Positions 26,461-38,285 of a stretch of 64,000 nt of DNA are shown piece after piece. Origin of the DNA: Atopsyche davidsoni (taxonomy: Eukaryota > Arthropoda > Insecta > Trichoptera > Hydrobiosidae); NCBI GenBank assembly GCA_022113835.1, contig JAILWY010000012.1:15934001-15998000 (forward strand). Direction: 5' to 3'. The stretch's first letter is position 1. Each line of letters begins with the position of its first letter. The notes below the pieces were generated by a model. The model saw only the letters and a list, made by a program, of their open reading frames with translations, was not told the DNA's origin and did not search any database. The position numbers were made by a program, and so were the translations under genes.

Positions 26461-26717
26461 AATGGAAATGTGTATTACACAGATGACGAAACTTCTTTCC
26501 TTTGATACTCACTTGTATTGTTACACGTTAAATAGAGCAGCGTTGCTTATTTGAGTTGCGTGTTTAGGGTTATTCATAAAAATGCTAATTACAAAAAAAA
26601 TCAGCTGTAATCTGAAACCAAGTAAAACCAAAACCATTTACTGCTACAAAGTATAAAAGCAAAAAGAATTTATCTCTTTCTCAACCTGAAAATGTGCTAC
26701 AATACAAAAAATAATTG

Positions 26718-27097
26718 GTGTGCCAAAAAAATTTATAATTTGTTTTAGTTGTACATAAATTAAATCAAATTCAAGTGTTTGAAATTATGGAATTTTAAAG
26801 ATTAATCGCGCGTCAACTCGATGATAAAAATCGTTTCATTAATTTTTATACTTCACATACGACCAATGTAATAAACCAAATATTCACAAAAGTAACTTAT
26901 TTTTAGACGTCTTGTTATAAAAGTACTTGTACTGATTACTGATATAACAAATTTCTTTCAATAAATTGATTTTTACCATTTACCAAAAAAATTGGCACCA
27001 TGCTATATTTAATCTGAAGAAATGAAAAATTGTACTTATAAAATGAAGTTTATTTAAACAATTAGCAATGATTACTATCAACTGTTCTAATCTGCAT
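26718..27097. repeat. MITE-like repeat, copy 2
   Basis: Second copy of the repeat at 25.6 kb, same orientation, with small indels including a roughly 40-base insertion near TTTACCATTTACC. It is followed by a short direct repeat, AACTAGGATAGATATTTTCA, at about 27,099 and 27,139. Confidence 0.75.
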
Positions 27098-27419
27098 CGA
27101 ACTAGGATAGATATTTTCAATATTTTTACAATATTCAAACTAGGATAGATATTTTCAGTCCATGCTATTTCTTAGCATCGGTTTATTTTCAATATATGCA
27201 CTGGCAATCAAGATAAAAAAAATTGATTGCCGCAAACCCATAAGAAGATATCATTCTCTAGATTCAGCTATCTCACAATTCGAGTGTGAATATTCCAGGT
27301 GTGGAGTCCGCCTATGGTGGGGCTATCAAGTTATGGTTGTGTTTCAGCAGCGATAATTATAAATGAAGTTGTTTCCTGGAAATGATTCTCCCGGGAGCGG
27401 ATCACTTTACATTATTCAT

Positions 27420-30400
27420 GAGCTGAGTATTGAATTAAAGCAAACGGGAAGTGAAGAACCATTCGCCTTTAAAAAATGAAAATTTATGAAAACTCCCCGA
27501 GCCTGCCGAGTCGATCAAAGATTACATCGAGTCGCTGCGCTATATAGATACCGATCCCATTATTTAAGTTTCATTTTTAATAATGACTTGTGACTCCCTA
27601 AAACTTTGCTGATACTTGTAATACATAAATATACTGGAAGCCTGTGAGTATTCCCACAGCATATTTTTGAATAAATATAATGTATTTTTTAGGAAATCTA
27701 TACACACATGAAAGGATAATAAAAATAATACGATTTCAACCCTCACCTTAAAGCGAATCTTATGATTAAGTTTTTTTATCTAATAAAACTACTATTGTAA
27801 TCATTATATATAGGTGTGGAACCAAAGTGTCTAGATTTTGCTAGATACGAATTTTTAATGGAAAACAAATTGTATGCACAATAACCCGAAAGAATAAATA
27901 AAGCGAATTTATTAAATATTTAAAAGCAGTCATTGATAATCATGAAAGATGACATTTACTGATAAATCATTAGTAGATTATGAAATTGTATCCATTAGGC
28001 AATATTTGAAAACGATCTTAGAGTATTGTAATGAATTTAGAAAATTCGAAATACATCACTAAGTCGTAAAAACCCTGAACTTCTGGTAAGAAATAATTTA
28101 GAACTTTCATTAATAAATACCAAAACCTACAGTGCCATCTGCTAATATAGGCATTTTTTGAAAATAAAATAAAGTATTTTTTTTTATATGAACTATTTAC
28201 AACTGGATTTAACCAGCGATTTTTATTTTATAGCATCAAAGTAAATATTTATTTTATTTTCTCACTGGTCGCTCTTAATATTCAATTATATTTAGTATTT
28301 AAATGTAGTCACAAAAAAACGCATTATAAAAAATAATACTCAATCAACTTAATACCAATTGATTAAAAAAAATAGGTCCATGTGAGATAGCAATGATTAT
28401 ACTATTGATATTTTGTATTAATTACAATTTCAAGATTTGTGATACAGTCACAAATGAATTTAATGTTCACTCGTCCTATTCGCTTCGTTTTTTTATATTA
28501 CAACTCTTAATATTAAATATGTGGAATCATCGGTCGTGATACTCATAAAGCACAGACTAAGATATCGTAAATTGAACAACGGCTACTGTTTCGATAAATA
28601 TCATGCGCGAAACTATAACTCGTTCGAGATGAATAAATTTACATCAGATAAGGCTTAGCGGGGCTCTCGAAATTACAAAGTATATCTTTTGGATCCAAAA
28701 ATGATACACTGCCTTAAATTTATTTTAATGCACCATCGAAGCCTTGTTTTATTTTTATTATTAAAATAGTACCATCACATTTTTACTCAAAATAATAATC
28801 GTAGTATTTACAGTTCGTAAAAATGAAGTCAAGACAACGCAAAACAAAAAAAGACAAGACAAATTCAAGCACAGATAATTTATACGTCGAGTCAATAGAT
28901 TGAAATATATCTGGTATTTGTTTTTTTTTTAAACAGGTATTACTTTTTATGAAAGCGAATTAAATATTAATTTCCTTAAATATTCGAGGCAAGATTTTTT
29001 ATTTAAGATCAAGACAAATCTCGGAAAACATTACCTTAAAGATAAAACAGCGAGTCAATTCGGAGAACGTATCTATTATTTGTAATATTTTATTTATAAC
29101 GTTAAATATTTTACGATGTAAAATAACATGCAAATATAAAAACAGACCCAAGAAATTGTGAAACAATTTTTTTTTTTAAATAGGCTAAGAATGATTTTTA
29201 TAAGAAATACGATAATGTAAATAAGTTGATATTAAGATGTTAGAAAATATTTCGTTATAAAAAACTAAAAACGTTCAGATTCGTAATCAATAAACTATAA
29301 TTAAGTTATATAATAAGCAGTATTTTTGCATCGATTGCAATAAAACAATTGGTTAAAAATTGTTGCAATCACAGCGGGTATACTTATTTTTACCTCGTTA
29401 GTGTTTTGCTTTCTAGGTTGCAATTAGTTCTTAAATACTACAAAAAGTATTCTTGCTATTAGCTAAGTGCAATTATGGTACACCAAATCTACTTAGTGAT
29501 ATAAAAAATATAACAAAAAAAATACCACCAACACTTATATCTTCGTACATCAAAATAAATTAAAAATTTAAAAAAATATCCCAATATTGAAAAAAATAAG
29601 TGGCTTGTATTAAACTTTTAAATAAATATTATGTAACTACTTTATTAAGTGTCCAATAATATCGGAGCTGGGTTATTTATTTTATTGATTGATTATTTCA
29701 ATTGAATTTATGTAGATCCACGTGGATATTAAAAGAAATACTAATTGCAGTTGCATAAGAATACCGATATAAGACGTCGAGTCCTGAAAACCAGGCACGA
29801 AGAAGGCTACTGAATAATTGAATAACCACTCATCGTTCTACGTCAAATATGAAATTGATCGTCCATGAATAATAAATTCTAGACATATTAATTATAAAAT
29901 AAAATATATATATAAAACTACACAGTTTTTATTTTTTGATTCAAACTTTACATAAAAACCACTAAGGCAATTTTTGTATTTAATAAATTTGACTTTTTAA
30001 CCAGGAATAACTGATATTTTATGGCAAAAGTAGATAACTCTAAATAAATAATTTTCAATGTGTTTTTAATATTTAAAACCATATAAATTTATAAAATACT
30101 TTACACGTTACTCAAAAAATTAAGCAAATTCAAATAATATTAGCAAAAATACTATGAGGTTTTTATTTTATTCCGAAATCGACACGATATTATTTCTAAT
30201 GACTGGTTTACAAAATAGGATAAGAAATGTGTTCGTTTTAGCATTTGATAAAATTATATTTTATAATTTATTTATCATATATTTACCCCTTTTTTTCGTC
30301 AAATCAAGAAGCAGATGAGATCCTTTCACTTTTTAATATCTTCCACAAATCACTATACACTAAAAACGAATGTTACATGTTATGTACAAAAAAAATGTTG

Positions 30401-30580
30401 CATGCAACGCCTTCGGAGCGATGTTCCACGCGGTCTGTTTTTTCTAGAAAAAAAATTACTGTCGTACTTGCAACACGAGGTTGAAGATCGAAAAAAATAT
30501 TATCAGCGTATTGAATTTTCAGATTTTTTATTCGTCAAAAGGTTACCGAATAATATTGCGTACAAGAACCGCGCCGGTCT
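27420..30580. other. AT-rich noncoding DNA
   Basis: About 3 kb of very AT-rich sequence with no gene, no GC islet and no repeat family that I recognise. Confidence 0.5.
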
Positions 30581-30589
30581 TTTCACCTG

Positions 30590-31130
30590 AGGATTCACTC
30601 CGTGCCGTGCGCAGGGACGCGGGGAGGACTCGCGGGCGCATAAACAGTAATGCCCCAAAAAAACTCTACGTATTGATGACACTAATATATAATCGTTACA
30701 ATCGAAAACGTAAAAAAAATTTGTACAAGTAAGTTGGATTTGAGTTTTTTTAATGTTTTTTTTTTTTTTTTTGGGATTCGGGTACGGTTGCGAGCACAGT
30801 GTTTACAGCTGTCCGCGTGCGGTGACGGAGATGGAGGTTGTGGTTTCGGGTGGCGCGGCACTGTACCCCGGGTGGTTTGTTTGTGTCGCGGCGCGTGCAG
30901 GCGGCGCGGGCTGCAGGCTGGCTGGCCTCGCTCGCAGAGACCTCAGCTCAGACTGGCCGGGCCGCGCCGTACGCAGATTTCCGCGGAGGGAGCCGAGCGC
31001 GCCCGAGGCCCGGCGGAGACGCCCGAGCGGCTCCGAGAGGCGCGGTGCGTGCCGTGCGTGCCGCGCGTGCCACGAGACACGGGGATGCTGCCCCTGATAC
31101 TAATTCATTAACAGTAATGCAATAGCCTCG
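30590..31130. other. CpG-rich island, possible promoter or untranslated exon
   Basis: This is the most GC- and CpG-rich segment in the window, densest at about 30,840-31,085, beginning after a run of T. All three plus frames stay open for about 100 codons only because stop codons are rare in GC-rich DNA. The translations are arginine- and alanine-rich and unlike any family. A promoter or untranslated first exon is plausible, but I see no strong splice donor on either strand. Confidence 0.4.
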
Positions 31131-31269
31131 GCACATCTGCAACTTGAGCGCAAAAAGCGAGCAAAGAAAAAATGTTAAAATATCAGAAGTTGGACAAATC
31201 TTTGTATACGTGAAAAATAACATATTTTTGAATAGTATACTTGAGTGATTTTCCACATTTTTATTTTTA

Positions 31270-31317
31270 TTAGTGACCGGTTTCGCCAACCTTTCACGTT
31301 GGCATTATCAAACAGAG
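31270..31317 (-). ncRNA. Hammerhead ribozyme-like motif (variant core)
   Basis: Minus strand: UUGAUAA core, helix II GCCAAC/GUUGGC, GAAA, ACCGGU, GUC. It has the same U3-A8 variant as the copies at 12.6 and 53.2 kb. Helix I is weaker because ACAAAT is ACTAAT here. Confidence 0.5.
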
Positions 31318-31736
31318 TGAGATTTTCTATAATAATAAACAATTAGGTAAACAATTGTTAGAGGGAGAGATTGTTGAAAAGAGAGAGAATGATTGTCAGG
31401 TGGTAAGGGCTAATGTGATTTTAAGTATTTTATTCAAAAATATTAAAATGGAATTCCACCAAGTACTCTTTGTCAAAAATATTGAATTTCTTAACATATT
31501 TTTGAGTGATTTTCCACATGTTTTTATTTGTGACCGGTTTCGCCAACCTTTCACCTTCAAACTTTTCGTTTTGTTAAAATTTGCAATTGTGTAGAATCCT
31601 CCACTTGTCAGGTGCATTAAAATCACATAAGCCCTTTCCACCTGACAATTATTCTCTCTCTTTCCAACAACCTCTCCCACTAACAATTGTTTACCTAATT
31701 GCTTATTATTACTAATATTTCAATATAATTCATATA

Positions 31737-31950
31737 TAGGTTTACATGACCATGATACACCGGTCGTGTAAACCAGGAGATGTGGGTTCAAATCCCACAC
31801 AAATCACGATGATATTTCTCTGAGAGTTTCTTTAAATCATCTTATATATATGAACTAATGTGCTTAATCATATTAGTAATAATATAATAAACCCGTAATA
31901 GTTAATAAATACGCATCTGATTGACCAATCCATAAAATAGATATACATAA
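31737..31950 (+). repeat. tRNA-like element nested in Penelope-like repeat
   Basis: Starts with a small hairpin made of GGTTTACATGACC and GGTCGTGTAAACC, the junction expected if the centre of the palindromic form was deleted. The tRNA-like 3' half follows, with anticodon arm CCGGTCGTGTAAACC resembling tRNA-Thr (TGT), T stem GTGGG/CCCAC and acceptor AAATCAC. The AGTTTCTTTAAATCATC motif and the common tail ATAATAAACCCGTAATAG come next. Confidence 0.7.
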
Positions 31951-31976
31951 TTGCTTATTATTATATAAAATCTCAC

Positions 31977-32025
31977 TCTATTTGATAATGCCGACGTGAA
32001 AAGTTGGCGCAACCGGTCACAAATA
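31977..32025 (+). ncRNA. Decayed hammerhead-like motif
   Basis: Core UUGAUAA and cleavage triplet GUC are kept, but the conserved GAAA is GCAA and helix II is mispaired (GCCGAC/GUUGGC). It is probably inactive. Confidence 0.45.
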
Positions 32026-32394
32026 AAAACGAACACGTGGAAAATCTCTCAAGTATTTTACTCAAAAATATTAAAATGGATTTCCACCAAGTACTCTCTT
32101 TCAAAAATATTGAATTTCTGAAAAAGAACACTCAAAATATTTTTTTAATAAAAAGCTGTTTTTTTTTGGGTGTTTACCATAATTGTTAATTCGACATTTT
32201 AGCTTAAGTATTGAAGATGTAAGCTCTTCTATTGTTTCTGTAGCTTGCTACAGAAGGAGTATCAGATCTAAACGCCAGAAGGAAAGGATCTTTGTAAGGA
32301 AAGAATTATATAATAATGCTATTGGGCAGCAGCAATACGCAGATTTTTCCTTCCCCTGCAGACCCACTACACTATTTTCCCCTTAAAAAACCAT

Positions 32395-32480
32395 GAAGAC
32401 TGGCTCAGCATGAGTATATGCTCAGTGAAATGGTTGCCAACCTCGTCTGGGGATAGGCACTTGATGAAGAATGAAGATTG
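32395..32480 (+). pseudogene. Non-LTR retrotransposon 3' fragment
   Basis: The segment GAAATGGTTGCCAACCTC resembles the reverse-transcriptase tail seen at 10.9 and 56.5 kb. It is short and ends just before the mariner insertion. Weakly supported by itself. Confidence 0.35.
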
Positions 32481-32529
32481 AAGATTGTAGCTTGGTTTCT
32501 TGGTTTTATTTGACCATCGTGACTTTATA

Positions 32530-33802
32530 CCAGGTGTACTCCTAATTAATTTCCGGTTTTTTTCGATAGATGGTGTTCTGTATTTTGCTTTGCTGTTGGT
32601 AGCACTTATATGTCATTTTGTTAAGTAGTTATCGAGTGTCTAAACGGCGTTGAAGTTTTCCTAAAAAATTATTTTAGAAAGTTTTTATTGCGTGTCAAAG
32701 ATGTCTGCATTCGTACCGAATTTTGAACATATGCGCCATGCATTGCTTTTCATGGAAAAAAGTGTCCGAGAGCCACCGTGCGCTTGTGGAAGTTTATGGC
32801 AATCATGCTTTAACACTTCGAACATGTGAAACGTGGTTTCGACAATTCAGAAATGGAGATTTCGACCTGAACGACGTCGCATGCTCCGGAAAGCGAAAAT
32901 CGTTTGATGACGTCGAATTGCAAGCGTATTGGATGAAGACGATACGCAAACGCAACGACAGCTTGCAGAAGCGCTGGGAGTTCAACAGCAAGCAATCTCC
33001 AAACGTCTGCGAGCCATGGGGAAAATTCAGAAGTGCGGAAAGGGGGTGTCGCATGAACTGACCGAGAGACAAATGGAAAATCGAAAAGTGACATGTGAAA
33101 TGCTGCTTCAACGATACAAAAGAAAGTCTTTTCTGCATCGTATTGTTCCTGGCGATGAAAAATGGATTTTTTTAGAGAACCCTAACCGCAAAAAATCGTG
33201 GGTGAGTCCAGGTGAAGCATCGACATCGACGGCACGGCCAAATCGTTTCAGTCGGAAGGCCATGCTGTGTGTGTGGTGGGACCACACCGGTGTTATCTAC
33301 TTTGAACTGCTGAAACCTGGTGAAACTGCGAACGCCGTTCGCTACGAACAACAAATCAAAGATTTGAGCCGAGCAATTGCGGAAAACCGACCAGAATATA
33401 AAGAAAGACAGAAGCAGGTGATTTTGCTCCATGACAATGCACCATCGCATAAGTCGAAACACGTTCGCGACACGCTGGAACAACTCCAGTGGGAAATGTT
33501 TGATCATGCGGCTTACTCACCAGACTTGGCCCCATCGGACTACTACCTCTTTGCTTCGCTGGGCCACGCACTTTCTGAGCAGCGCTTCGATTCTTATGAA
33601 AATTTTCGAAATTGGCTCACCGAGTGGTTCACCACCAAAGACAGTCAATTCTATTGGCGTGGTATCCACAAATTACCGGAAAAGTGGAAAAAATATATAG
33701 AAAACGATGGAAAATATTTTGAATAAAATATCTTTAACACTTCTCTTGCAATATTGTGTTTTATTTACAAAAAAACCGGAAATTAATTACAAGTACACCT
33801 GG
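32530..33802 (+). mobile_element. Mos1-like mariner transposon (1273 bp)
   Basis: Inverted terminal repeats of about 35 bases begin CCAGGTGTACT at each end and run through AATTAATTTCCGG. A TA dinucleotide flanks both sides (32,528-32,529 and 33,803-33,804), the expected mariner target duplication. Total length fits the roughly 1.3 kb typical of the family. The internal gene reads in the plus direction and resembles the mauritiana subfamily (Mos1). Both ends are intact, so the element could be mobilised in trans if a matching transposase is present. Confidence 0.95.
32701..33726 (+). pseudogene. Mariner transposase with two N-terminal frameshifts
   Basis: The product would be a cut-and-paste transposase. 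It starts ATGTCTGCATTCGTACC, giving MSAFVPN, the usual mariner N terminus. The frame shifts once near 32,750-32,760 (frame 1 to 2) and returns by a single-base loss near 32,925, so the paired helix-turn-helix DNA-binding region is broken. From 32,929 onward 265 codons are open: the linker ends in HELTERQMENR (compare WVPHEL in the family), and the catalytic domain keeps GDEKWIF, HDNAPSH and YSPDLAPSDYYLF. The second and third aspartates have 34 residues between them, giving the diagnostic DD34D. The stop follows DGKYFE. This is a recent but inactivated copy. Confidence 0.93.
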
Positions 33803-33964
33803 TAAGTAAGATATGAATATTTTCAAACTTTTTTTACTTGATAACGAAAACATCTTGTTAATCGAAATCCTGCAAAAATGTGTATTTGTTTAAACAGTTT
33901 ATCTCTATGCTATCAAATAACAGTGCACTTAAGATTTATTTCTCGTATAATATTAAAAATAAAT

Positions 33965-34145
33965 TTCATGCCAACGAGGGGCAGCTCTCTGCTTTGGGAG
34001 GCCCGGTCAAGCGGCCATTTCCGAGGTCTTTAGGGTCGTTTTAGGACCCCCGGGGGCGGCGGAGGACAGTCGGAAGTAATCTGAAGCCTCCCTGGACCTC
34101 CCCCGCCCTTACTCTTCATTTTTACACTCGCCCTTGGGAGGAAGC
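33965..34145. other. GC-rich noncoding islet
   Basis: GC-rich block with GGACCCCCGGGGGCGGCGG and pyrimidine-rich CCTCCCTGGACCTCCCCCGC. No coding frame is recognisable. Candidate regulatory element. Confidence 0.35.
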
Positions 34146-34739
34146 AAAAAAACAAACCTGACAAAATCTGCGATAAATATTTATGATTTATTTTGGTGAT
34201 ATCTGCAACAAATATAAATGATTTGAAACAGTCTGGTTTTATTTTTAATACTTAATATTTATCAAAGTATAATTAAATTAAATATCATTTATCATATTAA
34301 GTTCTTGCGTCAGCCGTCAAAATAATTTTGTGAAGAGATATATAATTACAAAGATTTCTCCTATAGTAAGATCGTAATCTCTTAGGCTTTCAGGGGCTTT
34401 TTTTTTGTGAAATACTGTTGTTTACATAATAAATAAAATATATTTAATACATCATCTACTACAATTACTAAAATATACGAAAAACTGTCAAACTCTCTGG
34501 TAGAACTCTCAAAATTGTAAAAAATATATTATAAAAAATTATTGCATGTATTTTATATTACTGTCATAAATTTTCGTCTATTGTTTATAGCAAACTTTTT
34601 AAAAAGACAGTTATTTCTTAATGGTTTTCCAAAAATAGATTTGCTTTTAAATATAGTTTAATCCATATTAAATGCCATTCAGTGTATTGGGATTAAGATT
34701 AATCTTTAAAATCTCCATATTCATAATTGATATTTATAC

Positions 34740-34970
34740 CGCGGCCGGTCGGTAATTTATACGGGCGCGAGATCTGTCTAACGTACTCCCCCATTAATCC
34801 GGGCTTCATTAATTCATCTTAGCCGCGTCGTACATACGTACGGGGCGCTTTACAACCTAAACTAATCTCACCCCCGCTGGCACCCCCGCACAATCAGCTC
34901 ATTACTCGGTGTCGCTGCCTAAGTGCAGTGCACCTCGTCTGGACCTCTGCTGCCTGCGAAGTAGACTTGA
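34740..34970. other. GC-rich islet with homeodomain-type sites
   Basis: Contains CGCGGCCGGTCGG, then CCCCATTAATCCGGGC and TTCATTAATTCATC, which carry TAATCC (Otd/Bicoid-type) and ATTAATT (Antp-type) motifs. Further GC-rich text follows to about 34,960. No coding frame is present. The motif density makes it a reasonable enhancer candidate. Confidence 0.35.
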
Positions 34971-35120
34971 AATCACAAAAGATGATTGACTCAATATTTT
35001 TTTTATAATTTTGAAAATGGCAAACTATTTCAATGTTAAATATATAAATGTTTATTATTGATTTCTGTGAAGACCGTCTCACAGGAAGTACGATTTTGCC
35101 TTTACAGGTTTGATTGATTG

Positions 35121-35414
35121 ATAATGATTAAGTACATTTTTTCAAATATTGAAAATTGATTAAAGAAACTCTTAAGCTCATATGGCCTTAATTATACAAT
35201 ATTTAATTGGGATAATAAGTACGTTGTTTCATTTATAGGACATGATTGTTAAAAATTCTTGCTTTGTACAAGTGATTCGTTGGTATAATTGGTAATGCAC
35301 CGGCCATGTAAGCTTGGGGATGTGGATTCAAATCCCACACAAATCACGATGATATTTTTTAAAGAGTTTCTTTAATCAATTTTCGATATTTTAAAAAATG
35401 TACTTAATCATTAT
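35121..35414 (+). repeat. tRNA-like fold-back element with ~55-bp inverted ends
   Basis: The ends (about 35,121-35,175 and 35,360-35,413) are inverted repeats. A 23-base segment inside them, around GATTAAAGAAACTC, matches perfectly. The right half contains a tRNA-like sequence at 35,272-35,347 with acceptor GTGATTC/AAATCAC and the Thr-like CCATGTAAGC. The left half keeps only a remnant of the mirror tRNA (GCTCATATGGCC). It is an internally deleted relative of the palindrome at 4.7-5.1 kb. Confidence 0.8.
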
Positions 35415-36289
35415 CTATATAAATGTTTTTAAATATGCACTAAGGCTATTCCAAGCTAGAAACCACCAAAACTCTCCCTATTGGTTAGAACCTTTTTATT
35501 TATGATTTTTTTATCTTTACGCAGAAATGTTTATTTTATCTGGGCTTGTTTGTTTTCCCCCAGAGAGTTGTTTTAAAATATAAATTTTAAATTTCGATAA
35601 AGTATTTTTTGTAAAAACATTCCAAATCGAGTATTCAATTATCCGAATCACGAAAATTGCCTGAAAATTACACGATCCCCGTAAACTACAGTCGACAGTC
35701 GATGGTCACTAACCTAATTTTTTAAAATTATTTTCATTATTTTTGCTGGTTTATTGTTCAATCTTGGTTGGACTTATTTTTTTGTTCAATCTAATCTTCT
35801 TTTGTGTCTCGAAGTCTACTTTTAACTTTTTCAGTTGAAGGAGTGAAATACCTGGTCCTTCACCAGACCGCGGAGGACAGTAATCTCTGACTTGCCACTG
35901 GAATCGATCCTTTTTATAGAGCGGACTATTTGTTCAAGAAGGCTTTGTTTTTCAATCCTAATTAATGGCTATGCCCAGTGTTTTACCGGAGTAACATAAT
36001 GTAATTGAAATAAATGACACATTGAATTTCAATCCTGTGATAAATAACTCACATAAATTTTGGACGGATTAATGACGCGTTTGTCATACCGTGGGGCTTC
36101 GTCTGTTTGTGTGCCTGGCTTATTATATTTTTCGTTGTGTCACATTCTTATCTAAACAATTACAATTTAAGGGTCAAGAGTTTTTACTAAAAAAAATTAC
36201 AATGACACAAACGGAAACATCGATACGTCAAAAATATAAGAAAATACCTTCCGCTCCAGGTATCCCTCAGGCTAAAGCCTTTACTCAGT

Positions 36290-36540
36290 AATTAGACCCC
36301 TCAATGGATACGATCTGGCCGCGTGCGTGCGTCCAATTTTTTATTTGGCAACCCAAAATAACGATCGACGCTATCCTCCCCAAGGGGAGTACAGTATACG
36401 GCCTTAAATCAGGACACGAGGGGGCAGAGGGTGGTGGCAACAATGCAATCAGCGTAAGCTTCGTTCAGGACACCTGGACTTCACCACCCACGATGAAGCC
36501 CATGAGATTTCTGCTAGAGCCACGTACGACAGAACTTAAA
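36290..36540. other. GC-richer noncoding islet
   Basis: Holds GACACGAGGGGGCAGAGGG and similar text, inside a plus-strand open frame of 130 codons from 36,304. The translation matches no family I recognise and its 3' half is AT-rich with lysine- and isoleucine-heavy codons typical of noncoding DNA. I treat it as noncoding. Confidence 0.35.
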
Positions 36541-37799
36541 AAACTATTAAAAAATCTTATACATAAACCAATTGTAATAATAACATTTACACTTATAGAA
36601 GACAGCAATATTAATCACGAATCCGATCATATTTACAAAGAATACAACGAATTATTTATAATAAGTAAAAATTCTAACAAAATGTTAAACCCTTAAGAGA
36701 ATAAAAGTTTTACGGTTTTAAATATGTGTATTAATATCGGCAAACTTATAAAAAATATTTTTTAAGATAATTAAAGATTATGACGCTGCACTTGCTGTAC
36801 AGTATATATCTATTTTGTGATTATTTAAGAGCATACTGGCAGCTAATGCTTAACAAAGACATCACAAACGAAAAGTTCGCCGATTCAGTCAGCCGAATGA
36901 AATCTATTATTACTTGTTTTAGTCAAAAAGAAAAGATAAAACAAATTCAGTTTGCTCAGAAGTGTTTTCCTCAGGTGGTGCTTTCTAGACTGGGCGGCCT
37001 GGTCCGCTCTGGGGATGATTTAACAGCCCCCTGACATATAGGCACACCCCTGCCTCCCTGTTCCGTAGAGACGCGGGCGGAATCTACAACCTACGATTGA
37101 TTTATTATTCTTGTTTTCATTAAGCACGTGATTTTATTTAATATAAAATTTTCATTATTTCAAAACAAAAATATCTTCTTTTCATCAACAAAAAAAAACC
37201 GGTTAAATTATATCCAAACGAAACATAAATTTATATTAAACAAATCTTTATTATAATTTTACAATATTTTGGCACCTATAAAGCCGAAATATATGTTGGC
37301 AAACTTTTTTTAATTTCAATTTAAATATAATTTTATAAATAATTTTAAATACCACGTATACATCGATTTTATATCTACATAAATATTCATTTATCTTTGC
37401 TGCGATTATTCTAAAAAAATCAAACATTCCTCTCATGTTTTGTATATAATACAAAGTACATCAATTTAACAAAACACCATTGATATTAATTTCACAAAGA
37501 TATTTAGAAATCAAACTATAATATTAGTTTATACTACATTTTTTCTTTGTGCTAAAAATATACTGCTTTCTGAATTATTTTTCTCTGAAAAGCTGAAGAT
37601 CATGTTTTACACAGATAGATCCCTTGATAATAATTTTATAGCAAAATCTACGCTCGCCTTTATCAGCCTTTTTTTGTGATTACTCAGGCACGTATATTTT
37701 TAAGTATTTAAGTTATAATATGAAAACTAAAATAACGGCTCAGAAAGTGTACGATGCTTAAGTGTGGTCGCTATCTCTACACTTCGGTTCAAAGTTTAA

Positions 37800-37960
37800 T
37801 CCGACGTGTTGTCCGCCGAGTGGAGTGTCATAAAAAGCAGAGGCACGCGGCCCCGGCTTTACGAGACCATCGCGTGAACTGTCACCTGAACCTCCTTGTT
37901 TTATGACAATTAGGATAAGACGATCGTGTAGGCGACCGCCTCCATTTTATCCTAGAAAAA
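37800..37960. other. GC-rich noncoding islet
   Basis: Includes CACGCGGCCCCGGC and TAGGCGACCGCCTCC. No coding frame. Candidate regulatory element by composition. Confidence 0.3.
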
Positions 37961-38285
37961 CCCTCAAAACTATCTCAACCGCCCCTTGCGTTAAATATAT
38001 ATTCTGTGTAAATTTTTATTAGTGTATGTCCACTGGCAACTTTGTATGCAATGCGGTTGATTACTTTGGTCTATGGTTTACATAAAAAAGAAACATTGCA
38101 AAGAAATGTAGAAGTGATTTGTTCAAGTGTACATGATTTAAGTATTTAAAACCAAACTCAATAATGAAAAAACCTGCGCGCAGGATCAGGGGATAGCCAC
38201 ACACCTGTACCTTGTCAACATCAGGTGTAAAAAGATGCCTACGTTCGTCAACTACATTTGATAAAACGTAGTTAAATTTAATGTA

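Larger units (their letters stand above)
31210..32121. repeat. Penelope-like/hammerhead repeat cluster with nested insertion
   Basis: Several arms of the family at 12.5 kb lie here: a minus-oriented hammerhead arm at 31,270-31,317, an outward arm to about 31,490, a truncated minus arm at 31,530-31,555, and a plus arm from 31,977 ending with the family's AATATTGAATTTCTG. The middle is interrupted by a tRNA-like element (31,737-31,950) inserted in the segment that reads TAATTGCTTATTATTA on both sides. Confidence 0.65.

Noticed and set aside
30734..31289. Several overlapping open frames of 95-125 codons on both strands
   Set aside because: They arise because the CpG-rich island has few stop codons. 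The R/A/G-rich translations are unlike real proteins, and all frames are open together.
36304..36696. 130-codon plus-strand open frame beginning MDTIWPRACVQFF
   Set aside because: The translation matches no family, its second half is AT-driven (many K, I, N), and it lacks splice or promoter context. More likely a GC islet running into AT-rich DNA.
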